NCBI GenBank assembly: GCA_036250195.1
Contig: JAVHZZ010000003.1
Location: forward strand, 82,423,418-82,487,417
Direction: 5' to 3'
DNA from: Mixophyes australis
Taxonomy: Eukaryota; Chordata; Amphibia; Anura; Limnodynastidae
DNA: 64,000 nt
Notes under the pieces: model-generated
Databases searched by the model: none
Told to the model about the DNA's origin: nothing
What the model saw: only the letters and a program-made list of their open reading frames with translations
In this document: in pieces, positions 11,519 through 22,547 of the stretch
Layout: each line of letters starts with the position of its first letter
Numbering within the stretch: the stretch's first letter is position 1
Program-made: the position numbers and the translations under genes

Positions 11519-12699
11519 GTATTTACCTGTAAGGAAATGTTGACATTTTTAAATTACTACAACTCATTTGATATTATACATTTAACATTACTGGTATAAA
11601 TAAAAAGAAATAATCTAATAATAGACCGTCACCTACTCTCTATCAAAGAAATGAAAGACAATTGGGATCCTTATTTTGAGGTAAAATATACATTCCACAT
11701 ACTGTACTTTCATTGAAAAAATAAAGAGAAAATAAAAATGGTCTAAATTATTACAATAAACCTTTTTTCTCAACATATTTTCATTTTAAACCCTTGACAC
11801 TAAAAGCTGTAGGGTTTGAGAACGTAAAACCACTGAGGTCAGCACATGATGCAGTGGGTCTAAGCATACGGTGTAAAATGGGCTCATCCGTCAACATGGA
11901 TTTTAAAAGCCAATTAGATACACTTGAAGCGTGTGTATCTAACAAGTTGAGGATAGGCGGGGTATGTAATTTATTGACAAATAATATTTCAGTTTTTAAA
12001 GTTGACCTTTTTAAAAAACAAATTATACAAGTCTAAAAAAATACTTTGTTTTTACACTAAGCAAAGTAGGCCTTCAACATCTAACCACAAAACGAACATA
12101 TGTTATAAGAAAAAAAAGTTTTCCAAATAGTGCTATTCCACAAAGACAGCACCTCCAACCCTAACACTGCCTTATGAACACTTTCCCTTAAAATCACTGT
12201 ATGAAGAGACGCAGGACCTCTTAAGCATCTACAGGGAGGATACTGTCAAGAAAAGGACTCAAAGCCCTTAACATAGTTCATACTGAAACAAATCAAACAC
12301 TGTTTTCCTTTACAAGTAGAGGCTTGGCCCAATAAGCACTGCTAGTAAAACAGGGATGTAGTATTTTTGGTCCTGACGCATATAATTAAATAACTTTTTT
12401 TCTAGCTGTCCCTAACAATAACAGCCTAGAAAAAAGCATTTCTTGTTTACATAAAGTGTTTCATTATTGATCAACACCACCAAAATGCACTAGCACGTGT
12501 GAATATGCATTCAAAGTTAATTAACTCTGCTTCTAGTTTCCTCTTTGAGTATTGACTTTCCTTCAAAACAACATCAAACATGCCCACAAGGAGAATCCTT
12601 GCCTAACATGTACTTTCTGCATGCAGAAAAGTGATATTTGATATTAGCTATCTTGAACTAAAGTTCAAGCTCATGAAATATACATTTGAAATACTTAGG
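11519..12699. other. Intronic sequence without recognised features
   Basis: AT-rich. The 80-codon plus-strand frame at 11794-12036 has no recognisable domain and no flanking splice logic that I can see. Confidence 0.45.
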
Positions 12700-12865
12700 G
12701 ATATAAAAAAAGTGTCCTGCGCATTACTACGGTAATTTCACAGGAGATTTTTGCTCACGGCTCAGAGTTAAGAAATTACCGTAGTATCGGTAAAATTGCG
12801 CAGCCATTACAGTAGTAATGGTAATAATACGCGGGACGTGTTGTTGCCAATTGAATCCAACAGCG
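12700..12865. mobile_element. Diverged copy of the TACGGTAA palindromic MITE
   Basis: Contains TTACTACGGTAATTTC, GAAATTACCGTAGTA and a final CCAATTGAATCC, matching the interior and right end of the family at 11284-11515. The left terminus is eroded and boundaries are approximate. Confidence 0.5.
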
Positions 12866-12982
12866 GTATGCAGAAGTGCATTTATGAATGTACAAGAATG
12901 TCAAGCCTTGAAGTGGATTGACTACAGCAGAAGACGACCATGCTGGTTCCGCTACAGTCGCTAAAGACAGGAAACGGACTCT

Positions 12983-13118
12983 AGGGGTATATTTAATATG
13001 CAACGATTTCGTAGATCCGCCGATTCCCAGCACTTTGAAGGCATTTTCTTCAAACGCCAATTTTATTAAAGACGGCCCGATGGGCTTTTCACAGAACTGG
13101 CGCCTAGTAAATATACCT
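12983..13118. mobile_element. Small inverted-repeat element, GGGGTATATTTA termini
   Basis: Bounded by AGGGGTATATTTA on the left and TAAATATACCTCT on the right, with GCATTTTCTTCAAACGCCA in the middle. The termini resemble the TTTACTAA MITE family at 6392-6566. The long frames over it on both strands (12776-13162 minus, 12918-13223 plus) overlap each other and are best explained by the element, not genes. Confidence 0.45.
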
Positions 13119-16100
13119 CTAACGTTCACCAAAACTGGACAATTAAAATACTGGAAAAACATAGCCTGGTCTGATAAATATCGATTTCTGCTACAAAATG
13201 CATATGGTAAGGTAAGACTTTGATGTAAACGGATCCATCCTGCCTTGGGTCAATGGTACGGGCTGGTGGTGTAATAGTGTAGGATAATGTATACTTGGCA
13301 TACATTAGGCCCCTTAATACCAATTGAGCATGGTTTAGATGCCACAGCCAGACTATTGTTGCTGACGCATATCTTTCATGGCCACAATCTACCCATCTTC
13401 TAATGGCTACTTCCAGCAGAATAACGCACTATGTTACTAAACATACGTCATCTGAAGCTTGTTCCATGAACATGCAATGAGTTCAGTGTACTCCAATGGC
13501 CTCCACAGTACCAGATCTCATTCCAATACAGCACCTTTTGTTGTGGTGGAACGTCAGGTTTGAAACATGAAAGTGCAGCCAACAAATCTGCAGCAATTGT
13601 GCAATGCTATCATGTCAACATGGACCAGAATCTTTAAAACCATGACATGCAGAATTCAGGCTGTTTTGAGGGCTAACGGTACCCAGTACTACAAAGGTAT
13701 ATCTAATAAAGTGGGCATTGAGTGCATCATGGTAAAAAAATGCAAGTGGCAGATAAATGAGGAAATTCAGCAAGCATTATAATAGTTTACAAATAAAGAT
13801 GTTCTTTTAAAAACATATCCTGGAATAGGCAGTTACAGCATTTCATTTCTAGTTATAATTCAAGGGGGAACAAGACAAATTAGTATAAATGACAATGGAA
13901 ACATAATTTAGATAATGTGAGGACAACATGCAACTTTAGCTTGAATCTCACTTCTGCTTTTCATGGACAGAAGAAACTCAATTTATGGTACTTTAGAACA
14001 TGTGTGCCATATAAATACAATTTAATTTATAGCAAAAACAAAAAAAGTTTTACACTGATGGCAGTTTTTCCTCTTACATCAGTTATTTTCTATCCAGTAC
14101 CTAGGACATAATATCACAAGCACTACTTACATAGACAAGGTATAACCCTAGTAGAGTGGGGTGTTGTACTAGGTATAAGACTTGTGAAATCTTTTAAATT
14201 GATTTTTCGTACAATAAAATGTTCATTACTCAAATACAAAAAAAAAAAAACAAACCTCAAATCTATGGCTGCAAAAAGTTGTTAGTCATTACAAACATTT
14301 TGAATATGCTTCGGTTTCAACTGTAACCAGTCAGTTTACCCTGCAGCATTTGAGTATAGTCTAGCATTGCAGCTGTTATGATGCAATGTATTTTAAAGAT
14401 ATATATTAGGTTCATACTTTAGTGTTTACCTTCCAATAAAGTAACCAAGAATCTCATTTTGAGATCTACATTTGATTTAATAACTTGCTCATAACACACT
14501 TTATTTTGCTTTAGATACAAACTAGCATATTAGTTTATAGCATGAATTTAAGTTTGATCAGTAGCTGATTAAGGAAACATTCATTTCTCAATACTACTGC
14601 AGCAATCGGTGATTAAGTAGTCCTGTGACTATGTGAGGTCAAGAGTTGTAACTTATGGCTCATCCAAGTTGGTTTCTACAGCTGCAAGACAAATAGTAAC
14701 ACAACTTGAGAAAATCAACAGAGAACTAGTACGGCATAGAGACACATAGCAGTGATTAAGACATATGCGCCATTTTCTTGCAGCAACCCTTGAGTCTTGT
14801 ATATCACTGTCAGTGTGAGATGTATAGAGATGGTGCAGCAGAGACCAAAGGATGTCTAAACCAAGCTATAGTCTGGCAGTTTAGTCAAGATTTCCAGTGA
14901 AACCCAAAACAACTGTGTGAACAAATGTGAGAAGATCGTAACCTTCCTGAGTATTATTCCATACCAGATTGGTTGGTGTATAGAGTAATGTGGGCATGTG
15001 GCACCTGGATCAAGTTTTTATTGGATATGGAACTTAAGACCTTCGATCAACTTAAGATATAATTCTGTAGCACTCCACCACCTCTAAATCAGACATGTAA
15101 TTTCCCAACTTTCACTCTTAGATTAGGACTTAAGCTGGAGCTAAAAAAGGACGTGTATATCCTGTGCTTCACCTAGATGAGGCGCATTCAACAGTGCCAG
15201 TTCAGTTAGCGTGGAGAGAACACTGGCCCCATAGATAAAACCGACTTTAGAAATACCCTTCTGGGTTTCCCATATTCCCATGACAGGGCCCAGTTTAGCC
15301 CTGAAGACATCTAAGCTGTCACTGCTGCCCTGATAGAAGAGCCACTCTGTACCATATTCTCTGGGAGTGCCCTCAATTGATTTCCACATGTTACCCCTCA
15401 CCAACAAGAGAAACCACTTATCAACCAACATGTTCAGACTAGGTTACAAGAATTATACAGAGTAGAGACACAAAGAACTCAGATGTCTTCCACCTAGAAC
15501 CCCATTCCAGATCCAACAGCTCACAAATATCCCATATAAGAAAATAATGGTAAGGGGATTGTCCAGATTAACACATTACCGGGCTACAACTAACCCTGCA
15601 ACTATACCTATCCAGTTGGCCTAGAACTCATGTTATGCTTAATGAAAGGCTGGTGTAATATTCTCTTAAGTCTCCCAACTCCTCTAGACTGCCCCATCTC
15701 ACAATTACAACAGTAAAATGTAATGAACTTTAAACTTACTTGCCTTACCCCTATGTACAAATATATAATGCCACTATGTATACCCAATTTCTTTTGATTT
15801 TTCTGTTCTGTGTGTTTGGTTTGACAACTAGGTTGTTAGTAACACTAGCTGTAAAAGCTCAATTAACATTAGATATTTAATATACTTATACTTGCAAACA
15901 TCTTAAGCACAAAACAAAGGTCATAATTTGGGCAAGATATTCAAGCAAAATGCTCAATGCGTGACATGGTCTAAGTATGATGGGGAGCCAGGTAGAAAAA
16001 TATTTGTTTTTTGTAAATACAAAAAAAAACATTTCATTAATGTTCATTATTTTTTTTTAATTATGTTTAAATTTTTAATAAGTTGGGGAGACCTTATTGA

Positions 16101-16298
16101 TAGAACCAGTGTTGTGTTTAACAGCAGATTTTTACATCAAAGAAGATCTGATCCGGACTATCCTTATACTGCTACTGGGTACCACATGGGTAATTCCTAG
16201 TGATGCCATCAGTGCACCGAGCATTCCACAGCTGAATTCAGTCATCTTTCGTATGATCTTGGTTGCAAGAATTGCAGGCTTGTGCTTTGGCAAACAAA
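13119..16298. other. Intronic sequence without recognised features
   Basis: No exon, RNA gene or complete repeat recognised over 3.2 kb. The 96-codon minus-strand frame at 15141-15431 has no recognisable domain. An old LINE fragment in that area is possible but I cannot support it. Confidence 0.4.
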
Positions 16299-16600
16299 GG
16301 TGTTCTAACCAGAAAATTGTGCCAGCCGGGTGGCATTAAGAAGCAGCTGGATGGAGGAAGTTGTTAATACTTTGCAATAATAATAATAAAAATTGTTGCA
16401 GGTTATTGCCCACACCTGCCACAACTGGTCAGACTGGTGGTCAGTGGTCTAACAGCCACTATGTGAGCACTACAGCCAGCAGTGTCTGTTAGAATAGGTT
16501 TATTCTATTATAATGGGACTCTGTTGAGCTCCAAGCGCCAGGTGGCAAGTAAAAACAGCCGGGTGGAGCACCCAGGAAATTGGTGCTGGGGAGAACACTG
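16299..16600. mobile_element. hAT-like MITE, second copy of the 4736-5009 family
   Basis: Shares GGTTATTGCCCACACCTGCC, GGTCAGACTGGTGGTCAGTG and TTATAATGGGACTCTGTTG with 4736-5009 in the same orientation. The right end GGTGCTGGGGAGAACACTG is complementary to the left end GTGTTCTAACCAG. A short AATAATAATAATAA run sits inside (about 16375-16390). Confidence 0.55.
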
Positions 16601-17989
16601 AACAATATAGTAAAAAGAGAAACATCCCAGTATTTGATACAAGTAACACAATGCATTTATTCCATCAAAAAAAGTTGACATTTTAGGACAATGCTTTCTC
16701 AAGACTCCAAACATATATCCACACCAGTTTATTGTATTATGAATAAAAGGATCAACTAGAAGCATAATGAGCATATCGCCGAATGTAAGGTAATATCAGG
16801 TGAATGTTTTTCATCATACTAAAAATAATAAACTGCTAAAAAAAAAAGATAAAACAACCTAAGTTATAAGTGTGGAAAATTGTACTACAAAAGGACTAGA
16901 TACAAACATTATCCAAACAATAAGGCTGCAAAGTCTGCAATTTATAGATTCAAAAGGCTTCAAGTTGCAAAGTTTGATAGATGCCCAAACCCTTTCGAAG
17001 AGGAGACTGTCAAATACTCTTGAGGTACTGCTGTGGTAACTACATTCAATGAAGTAAATTGCTAGTAGAACATCTATCTTAATTGACTTTTTTATTATTT
17101 ATTTATTTTCAAACAGGGTATTTATTATTTGTGCTATGGTGTTTCTGAAATTAACTTTAAACATTGATTTGGCTTTGCTGATATAATTGTACGTTTCAAT
17201 GCAACAGTAATACAGATATGTAACTTTTTTATGGCATATACTTTCTCGTGTCTGGATGGTTAAAAGTTTCCCCACATTTACCAACATTGCAAAACAAAAA
17301 AAAAACTTCTAATTGCAGACCTTACAGCTGGAAAGGCTCATTTAGATAGAATATTGCAAAAAAATACTGGTTTAGGGTTGGTTTTTCTATAATTCACAAA
17401 AATGTGTGAATGTGGAAAAAATGAAGACTTCCCAAATAATGTAAAATCACACTAGCCCTCCATTAGTCATCTACCTTATTCTGGTTCCAAACACCCTATT
17501 CTGCCAAACTAAGCATTTGTGCAATGAATTTATTGTACCCAGATAATGTTGCCATGATGGTAAAGATAGAGGCTCTTCCCTCATCCTTGAACTATTTGTT
17601 AATTTTTTAAAGCATAGTGGTTATGCTACGCACTTGTGTTCAGACAATATCTGCTATGCAGGAATCCGTGCTTGAAAGACGGGACTCCCCACTTTAAAAA
17701 CAACAATGTCTTTCTTGACTGTAGGAGCGAGAAGACAACTCAGAGCATTCTCCCATCCCTGGGTTTTCTCTCTACCTTCAATACAGCGTTGGGGATGGAC
17801 CCATGCTCTAACTTCACGGCGCATGTTCGCAATGACATCACTTACTCTGCCCACTTCATCCCAATGTGAAAGAAGACAGTCACATGTCCATTGCCGATTG
17901 ACTAGCGAGTATTTCTTCACTGCCCCTGTACACCATGGGGCAAATCCCACTTGCCTTTAGCAGGGAAGGGGATAAAGCAGCATTCTTAG
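16601..17989. other. Intronic sequence without recognised features
   Basis: Mostly AT-rich. 17620-17960 is more GC-rich, with overlapping open frames on both strands. These have no recognisable domain, and mutually overlapping frames argue for a repeat over an exon. Confidence 0.4.
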
Positions 17990-17993
17990 TTAA

Positions 17994-18405
17994 GCTGGGT
18001 ATACACCACAGTTTTTTAAACAAATTATCACGTCAATCACACGATAAATGACTGTTAGGTCCGATACTGCATTAATGTTTACGCTCCCACAATCATGTTT
18101 TATCGTACCAAAGCACATCATATGATTTATAAATAAACTAAAAATCTCTATAAACGATGGAACAATGTCAGACAAATCTGGAAGGGTACATGCACTGACG
18201 ACCAGCAGTATAGGCAGATCTCTATAGCGTGTGCAGGATCACAATCTTTTCAGCAGACGGTTATGACAGATGAAGAGCACAGATCGGAAAGGTAAATTGT
18301 GTAGGTGTGTACACATAAACCTGCATGCTCATCGGGACTTTCTGTTGTGGGTAAAATCGTTACAGATATCGCATCAGGAGAAATTTTCTGTAGTGTGTAA
18401 CCAGC
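17994..18405. mobile_element. TTAA-flanked MITE, GCTGGGTA-CACAC family (diverged)
   Basis: The left end GCTGGGTATACACCAC follows TTAA (17990-17993); the right end GTGTGTAACCAGC is followed by TTTA, a likely mutated TTAA. The interior holds GTATAATCG-like and AGAGCACAGAT blocks also present in the better copy at 59463-60050. TTAA duplication points to piggyBac or Kolobok machinery. Confidence 0.65.
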
Positions 18406-18408
18406 TTT

Positions 18409-19282
18409 ACTTGTTAAATTTTCACAGATCTACTCCTTCCCTTGAGTGAAGCTCTGGGAAAAGCAACCTGTAACTGTTTTTTCTGGGGTTCCTCTATTTC
18501 TGTAGTAGAGTACTGGCTTTTTGTATACACCCTATGGGGATGTGTGATTGCTAGGGCTAATAAGAAGCCACAAGGATGGAGCTTGCAGCTATCTATTGGT
18601 GCACCCTCTAACACCCATCTCAGGAGACATTTTACAATGGCATTCAAGCAACTTTTTCCAATGGTATACTACATAAACAGAAGAGCCATGGCTAAAAATT
18701 GCAAGCGCGCAGTTCACAGGGCTCCACCAAGAAGTAACAGGGCTACTGGTTTAGCATATACAGGCTGATTTAAAAAGCTGTATTTCACGACAGACCTGTT
18801 CTAGAATTCTTTTTAAAATAAGGAAAGATTTAATTTAAAAAGACTACAAACTTTTGTAAGCAAGAACCACTTAACCTGTTTGATATGTCAACGTCATCCT
18901 ACGTACACCAACTTTGTAAAGCTCCACTATCCTTGCATTACTACCACTTTCTATATGTAGGAAACCAGCATTTTCCATAAAGCAAAATAGCATATCAAAA
19001 GCAATCTTAGAAATATTGAGAAACAATCCATGTTTTTATATCATCAGATGATATAAGTTTATGGCAGGCCATTCCACTATTCAAATAAAAAACACACAAT
19101 GACAAGAGGTCCCATCAACAAATATGTAGACTAGTACATGGTGCCATTCTGATTATGCAAGCTTAATAAAGTGTTAACTATAACAGATAAGAAAAAAATA
19201 TGGGGCTGTGCTTTGTATGCACTTAGTATTATATTTATTTAGGCTAAATGGAAAAAAAAAAACTATAATTTTGAGGTTATGC
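18409..19282. other. Intronic sequence without recognised features
   Basis: The longest frame (18442-18768, plus) encodes no recognisable protein and overlaps a minus-strand frame. Nothing else seen. Confidence 0.4.
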
Positions 19283-19467
19283 CAGTGGATTCCAAACTTT
19301 TTCAGTTCAAGGCACCCTTAGGGTCTCCAAAATTTTTAAGGCATCCCTAAGCCAAAATAATTACCAAGTAGTCCCCCGCCTTGCTTACCACTGGCCCTGG
19401 CCGAGGCACCCCTGTGAGATCTCCAAGGCACCCTAGGGAGCCTAGGCGCACAGTTTGGGAACCACTG
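19283..19467. mobile_element. hAT-type MITE, 8-bp TSD
   Basis: Flanked by the exact 8-bp direct repeat GGTTATGC (19275-19282 and 19468-19475). Termini CAGTGGATTCCAAACT and AGTTTGGGAACCACTG match the widespread vertebrate hAT pattern CAGTGGTTCCCAAACT. The interior has GGCACCCTTAGGGTCTCC and a partial inverted copy. 185 bp, no coding capacity. Confidence 0.85.
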
Positions 19468-19475
19468 GGTTATGC

Positions 19476-20859
19476 CATCATTTAAAGCTCTTTGTTTTAT
19501 AAAAGGGTCTCTTGGCATTTTGAAGAAAAGCTTCACTCTGCAATACTAGTAAACCGTATCAGTTTGTTTAAATAAAGGAATAACTTGAGACATTACACAC
19601 AAAAATGCAATTTGCTTTTCACAATGTTTTTGCACTGATATTTGACCATTTTAGCTCCCTTTATCTAATCTTCTATTTCATACAAACCAGCTACTAACTA
19701 CTAAGCATTGGTTGTATTGGTCAGATATTCGTAAACCAGAAATGATATACAGCGAGTATTTTTCAAACATAAAAATGTATTTACAACCTATAAGTACTGC
19801 TAATCCTATTTTTCTGGACCACTAAGACAGTAGTGAGTAAACTGGTGTGTTATGAAAGGGCCACAAGCAGTCCCCTCTTACCAGTGATTTTTCTTCTTTG
19901 GTCCTCTTTCTAGTGATTTTGGTGTCACATAGTGAACAGAATATTTGCAAGGTCTTGTAGGTATTCTTCTTACTAGCTTGACTAGCTATAGAGTAACCTA
20001 TTGGTTGGGTCTACATGAACGCTTCATATTGGTAGTCTAGTCACATTACCTGAGGCTTCTCAACAAATTTAATGTGTAGCGCCCCCCTCCCCCTTGGGAT
20101 GACGGTATGCCTTGTGAGGCCCCTGAAAATAGTGTTACCCACCAATTCCTTGGAAGTTGATTTGATTGGACATATGTACATAAATGGAACACATATGAAA
20201 TTAGCACATCTAGTTACCAGAGAATCTCAAACACGCAAAAGACCCCCAAAGCTGTTTAGGACCAAACCAAAAACTAGAAGCTGTTCAAGATATGTTTAAC
20301 ACATTTGTTTCGTTGTCAACTGATGACTACTTTTATGTTCATTCTCCCTACCTGTATTCATACAAAATAACAGTAACAAGTAACACAAGTCTCATGTGTC
20401 ATAAGCTTCAGGAAAACTGCCCCAATATAGATAATTCTTCCAAACACTCCCTTATTTTTTACAGGAATATGTGCCAAGTCATAGAAACCTCCCATATGTG
20501 TCACTCTCCCCATTCAGTGTCTACACTTCCTTGTACCGGGCTCTCCAGGCATACAGTGATCAGGTACTTCTCTCCAGGATCAGGGTGCATTAGTGCCGCT
20601 GAAAATTACTAATCAAAGCACCGAGTAAGGACCCAATTGACTCACAAATGGTCACCATAATATACAAGGAAGTGACAGCATTCTCCATGCAGTCACTTCA
20701 TAAATGTGCCCCCAGTCCTGACATCTGTACCCTTCCCAAATCCACAGCCCCTGTCATTGTGTCAGCACACACCCCTAGTGTTTTGTGTTGATCTCCCCAC
20801 CTCCAGTGTTTACTGCCAGGAACTGGGCCCCCTCCTCCTGAGCTCACACCCCGCCTCCC
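19476..20859. other. CUL3 intron 1, promoter-proximal, no features recognised
   Basis: No exon or repeat ends recognised. GC content rises toward 20700. Open frames at 20072-20612 lack recognisable domains. Confidence 0.4.
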
Positions 20860-20904
20860 TGTATGTGCCCCCAGGTTCTCTCCGCCTCCCAGCCTGTCTC
20901 TTAC

Positions 20905-20970
20905 CGGGAAGGCCCGGATCCGCATCTTGGTGTCCTTCCTGCTGCCGGTGCCTTTGCTGAGGTTCGACAT
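20905..20970 (-). CDS. CUL3: Cullin-3, first coding exon
   Basis: Encodes 22 residues beginning MSNLSKGTGSRKDTKM and ending RIRAFP, which I recognise as the invariant N terminus of vertebrate cullin-3. The ATG is at 20970-20968 in a favourable context (GCCGACATGT). The exon ends after a complete Pro codon (phase 0) at 20905, followed by a consensus donor GTAAGAGA at 20904-20897. Cullin-3 is a roughly 768-residue scaffold: its N-terminal cullin repeats bind BTB adaptors and its C-terminal domain binds RBX1 and is neddylated, forming CRL3 ubiquitin ligases in cytosol and nucleus (known for the family). Only about 3% of the protein is here; the rest lies beyond the left edge. The longer open frame 20698-20970 is read-through into the intron. 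Confidence 0.93.
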
Positions 20971-21182
20971 GTCGGCAGCTGGTCGTCCTGTCTCGGCCCC
21001 GGGGCCCCTCCTTGTCTCCCCCCGGCGTGTGTCGGTGTGAGGAGGCCCCGGGCCCGGCCTGTCAGCGACCTAAGTACTCCTGTAACGTCCTCTCTCCAGC
21101 CTGCCCCCCCCCTCGCTGGGCAGCAGGGTGTACGCGTTGCTCTGTGCTGGAGCTCGTCTACTCGGGCTGACTAAACCCCTCC

Positions 21183-21194
21183 GCGATGGCGGAC
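21183..21194 (-). promoter_or_regulatory. YY1-like motif in CUL3 promoter
   Basis: GCGATGGCGGAC on the plus strand (GTCCGCCATCGC in the gene orientation) contains the ATGGCGG / CCGCCAT core bound by YY1, typically found near start sites of CpG promoters. It lies about 215 bp upstream of the CUL3 start codon. Binding is inferred. Confidence 0.45.
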
Positions 21195-21250
21195 AAGCAT
21201 CCCTCACTCAGCTAGCTCGGCCGGTGGGAGGAGCGCGAGAGCTGGGTGGT

Positions 21251-21260
21251 TCTCGCGAGA
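21251..21260. promoter_or_regulatory. TCTCGCGAGA palindrome (BANP/CGCG element)
   Basis: An exact TCTCGCGAGA lies about 281 bp upstream of the CUL3 ATG in the CpG-rich block. This 10-bp palindrome is the established motif of the activator BANP in unmethylated CpG-island promoters, and was earlier linked to ZBTB33. Its presence supports an active housekeeping-type promoter here; occupancy is inferred. Confidence 0.65.
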
Positions 21261-21300
21261 CTTCACGCTTTCCCCGCACCCTCTCAGTGGCATGGAGTTA

Positions 21301-21864
21301 TTAGACAGTGCTGGAGGTGACGCCGACAAGGAGCCATGTTTTTGGTGGTAATTTCCGACGGAACTCAAGATAGAAGCCCATAGGCTGAACTTCCATTCAT
21401 CGTAATAACAGGCGGGCAGCGCAAATACGTCCTCTCCGTCTCTGTGACTGATGCCGCAAGCCACGCCCTCTATCCTGTCTCCAGACGTTCTCTGTAGCTC
21501 CATGCTACTGTCAGTCTTCAACATCTTTATTAGTACACATTGAAGTAAACAAACTTACAGCTACTGTCCCTTTATGAGCGGTTTACTCGCCTGCTGTCAC
21601 AGAGCGGCTGAGTTTTGTATTGAAGAAGGAACGCATGTTTCTGCATAGAAGCACACAGAAGTTAGGGATTTCAATTTAGGTGCGGGAAACAGTCAGTTGA
21701 AAAACGATGTATGGTTATCAAGTTCAAGTTTTCATCTTCAAAAGCAGTAGCTGAACCAGAGGAGTTTAGCACACCTATACATCATAATATGTTTTCACCT
21801 AGGAGGGGAACAATTCTATCCTGACCCCATCCTGGTAATCAGACTATTCATTGGATTAACATCC
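21301..21864. other. Upstream flank of CUL3, no gene recognised
   Basis: Intergenic sequence between the CpG block and the first repeat. The minus-strand frame 21204-21524 lies partly in GC-rich promoter sequence and has no recognisable domain. Confidence 0.4.
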
Positions 21865-22185
21865 TTATTGTTAACATTTAGTTGTATGGCATCCAGCATA
21901 TTCTGTAGCGTTTTACAATTGGGAACAACAGAGTAATAAAACAAGACTGAGTATTACAGACAGCAGTGCCGTAACTAGGGCTGTGCGACAGGGGCGACCG
22001 CCCAGGGCGCAACGCTGAAGGGGGGCGCAATTTAGGAATATTTTAGGTTCATTTGCTTAAAATTGAGGGCTAGGGGGGCGGCATTTGTCTTTCTCGCCGC
22101 AGGCACTAGAATTCTAAGTTACGGCTCTGACAGACAGATAGATAACAGGGCTCTACTTGTAAGCTTATGTACAATCTATAGGACA
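21865..22185 (-). mobile_element. L2-like LINE/SINE 3' tail, interrupted by a hAT MITE
   Basis: Reads, on the plus strand, GCATCCAGCATATTCTGTAG, CGTTTTACAATTGGGAACAA, then (after the insertion) CAGGGCTCTACTTGTAAGC and ACAATCTATAGG. This is the reverse complement of the tail seen intact at 37590-37746. The element at 21964-22129 splits it, with the duplicated ACAGACAG on both sides. Confidence 0.7.
21964..22129. mobile_element. hAT-type MITE nested in an L2-like tail
   Basis: Termini CAGTGCCGTAACTAGG and CTAAGTTACGGCTCTG are inverted repeats, flanked by the exact 8-bp duplication ACAGACAG (21956-21963 and 22130-22137). The interior contains GGGGCGACCGCCCAGGGCGC and GGGGGGCGC runs. 166 bp, no coding capacity. 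Removing it and one copy of the 8-mer restores the order seen in the copy at 37590-37746. Confidence 0.85.
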
Positions 22186-22189
22186 AATT

Positions 22190-22547
22190 CTTACAGTGTT
22201 ACTAATGGCAAAAAAGTCCTGTTTATTCTGGGGGGTTTTAGGAAAACGTCTAATACTTTCTTATATTTTTATACACTGCCAATAACAATTCTTCTGGAAA
22301 TGTGTTACATGGTTTTACCACTCTTACAGTAAAGAATCATTTTTGTGCCTGAATATGAAATCTCTTTTCTCCTAGCCACAAGGGGTGGTCATAAGTCCTA
22401 TGTAGGGACCTTAAAAGGAACAGATTGCTGCCCATTTTTAAGTATGAGCCAAGATGCCTCCCAACTGTATCCATGTAGACGGGATAGTACCGATTTTGGT
22501 GGACTGTCCTCACTGCTAGGAATGTTAATTATCAGTTTTTTATGTTC
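22190..22547. other. Intergenic sequence, nothing recognised
   Basis: No gene or repeat boundaries seen; two short plus-strand frames have no recognisable domain. Confidence 0.4.

Larger units (their letters stand above)
1..20904 (-). other. CUL3: CUL3 intron 1 (partial, runs off left edge)
   Basis: The intron begins at the GTAAGAGA donor just below the CUL3 exon 1 coding part and continues to the window edge, so it is at least 20.9 kb. I looked on the minus strand for the next cullin exon (N-terminal cullin repeat, expected to begin near a Met-Thr-Met-Asp-Glu stretch) and found no match. The interval is filled with AT-rich sequence and short non-autonomous transposons listed separately. Open frames in it are short and not conserved-looking. 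A very large first intron is usual for vertebrate CUL3. Confidence 0.8.
20860..21300 (-). promoter_or_regulatory. CUL3: CUL3 CpG-island promoter and 5' UTR
   Basis: This is the only extended GC- and CpG-rich block in the window (many CG dinucleotides, GGCCCCGGGGCC-type runs) and it surrounds the CUL3 start codon. Transcription should begin upstream of 20970 on the minus strand, most likely between about 21000 and 21260; no TATA box is seen, as is normal for a housekeeping CpG promoter. A YY1-like core and a TCTCGCGAGA palindrome are listed separately. The exact start site cannot be read from sequence. Confidence 0.75.

Noticed and set aside
12776..13223. Overlapping 128- and 101-codon frames on opposite strands
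   Set aside because: They cover a MITE with inverted ends and show no recognisable domain; mutual overlap argues against coding.
17636..17960. GC-richer segment with frames on both strands
   Set aside because: Considered as a CUL3 intron-nested gene or exon, but no domain, no consistent splice sites and overlapping frames.
20698..20970. 90-codon minus-strand open frame beginning at the CUL3 ATG
   Set aside because: Only the first 22 codons match cullin-3; a consensus GTAAGA donor follows, so the rest is intron read-through.
20706..21174. Two plus-strand frames of 84 and 103 codons across the CpG block
   Set aside because: They are compositional products of GC-rich promoter sequence opposite CUL3; no known domain.
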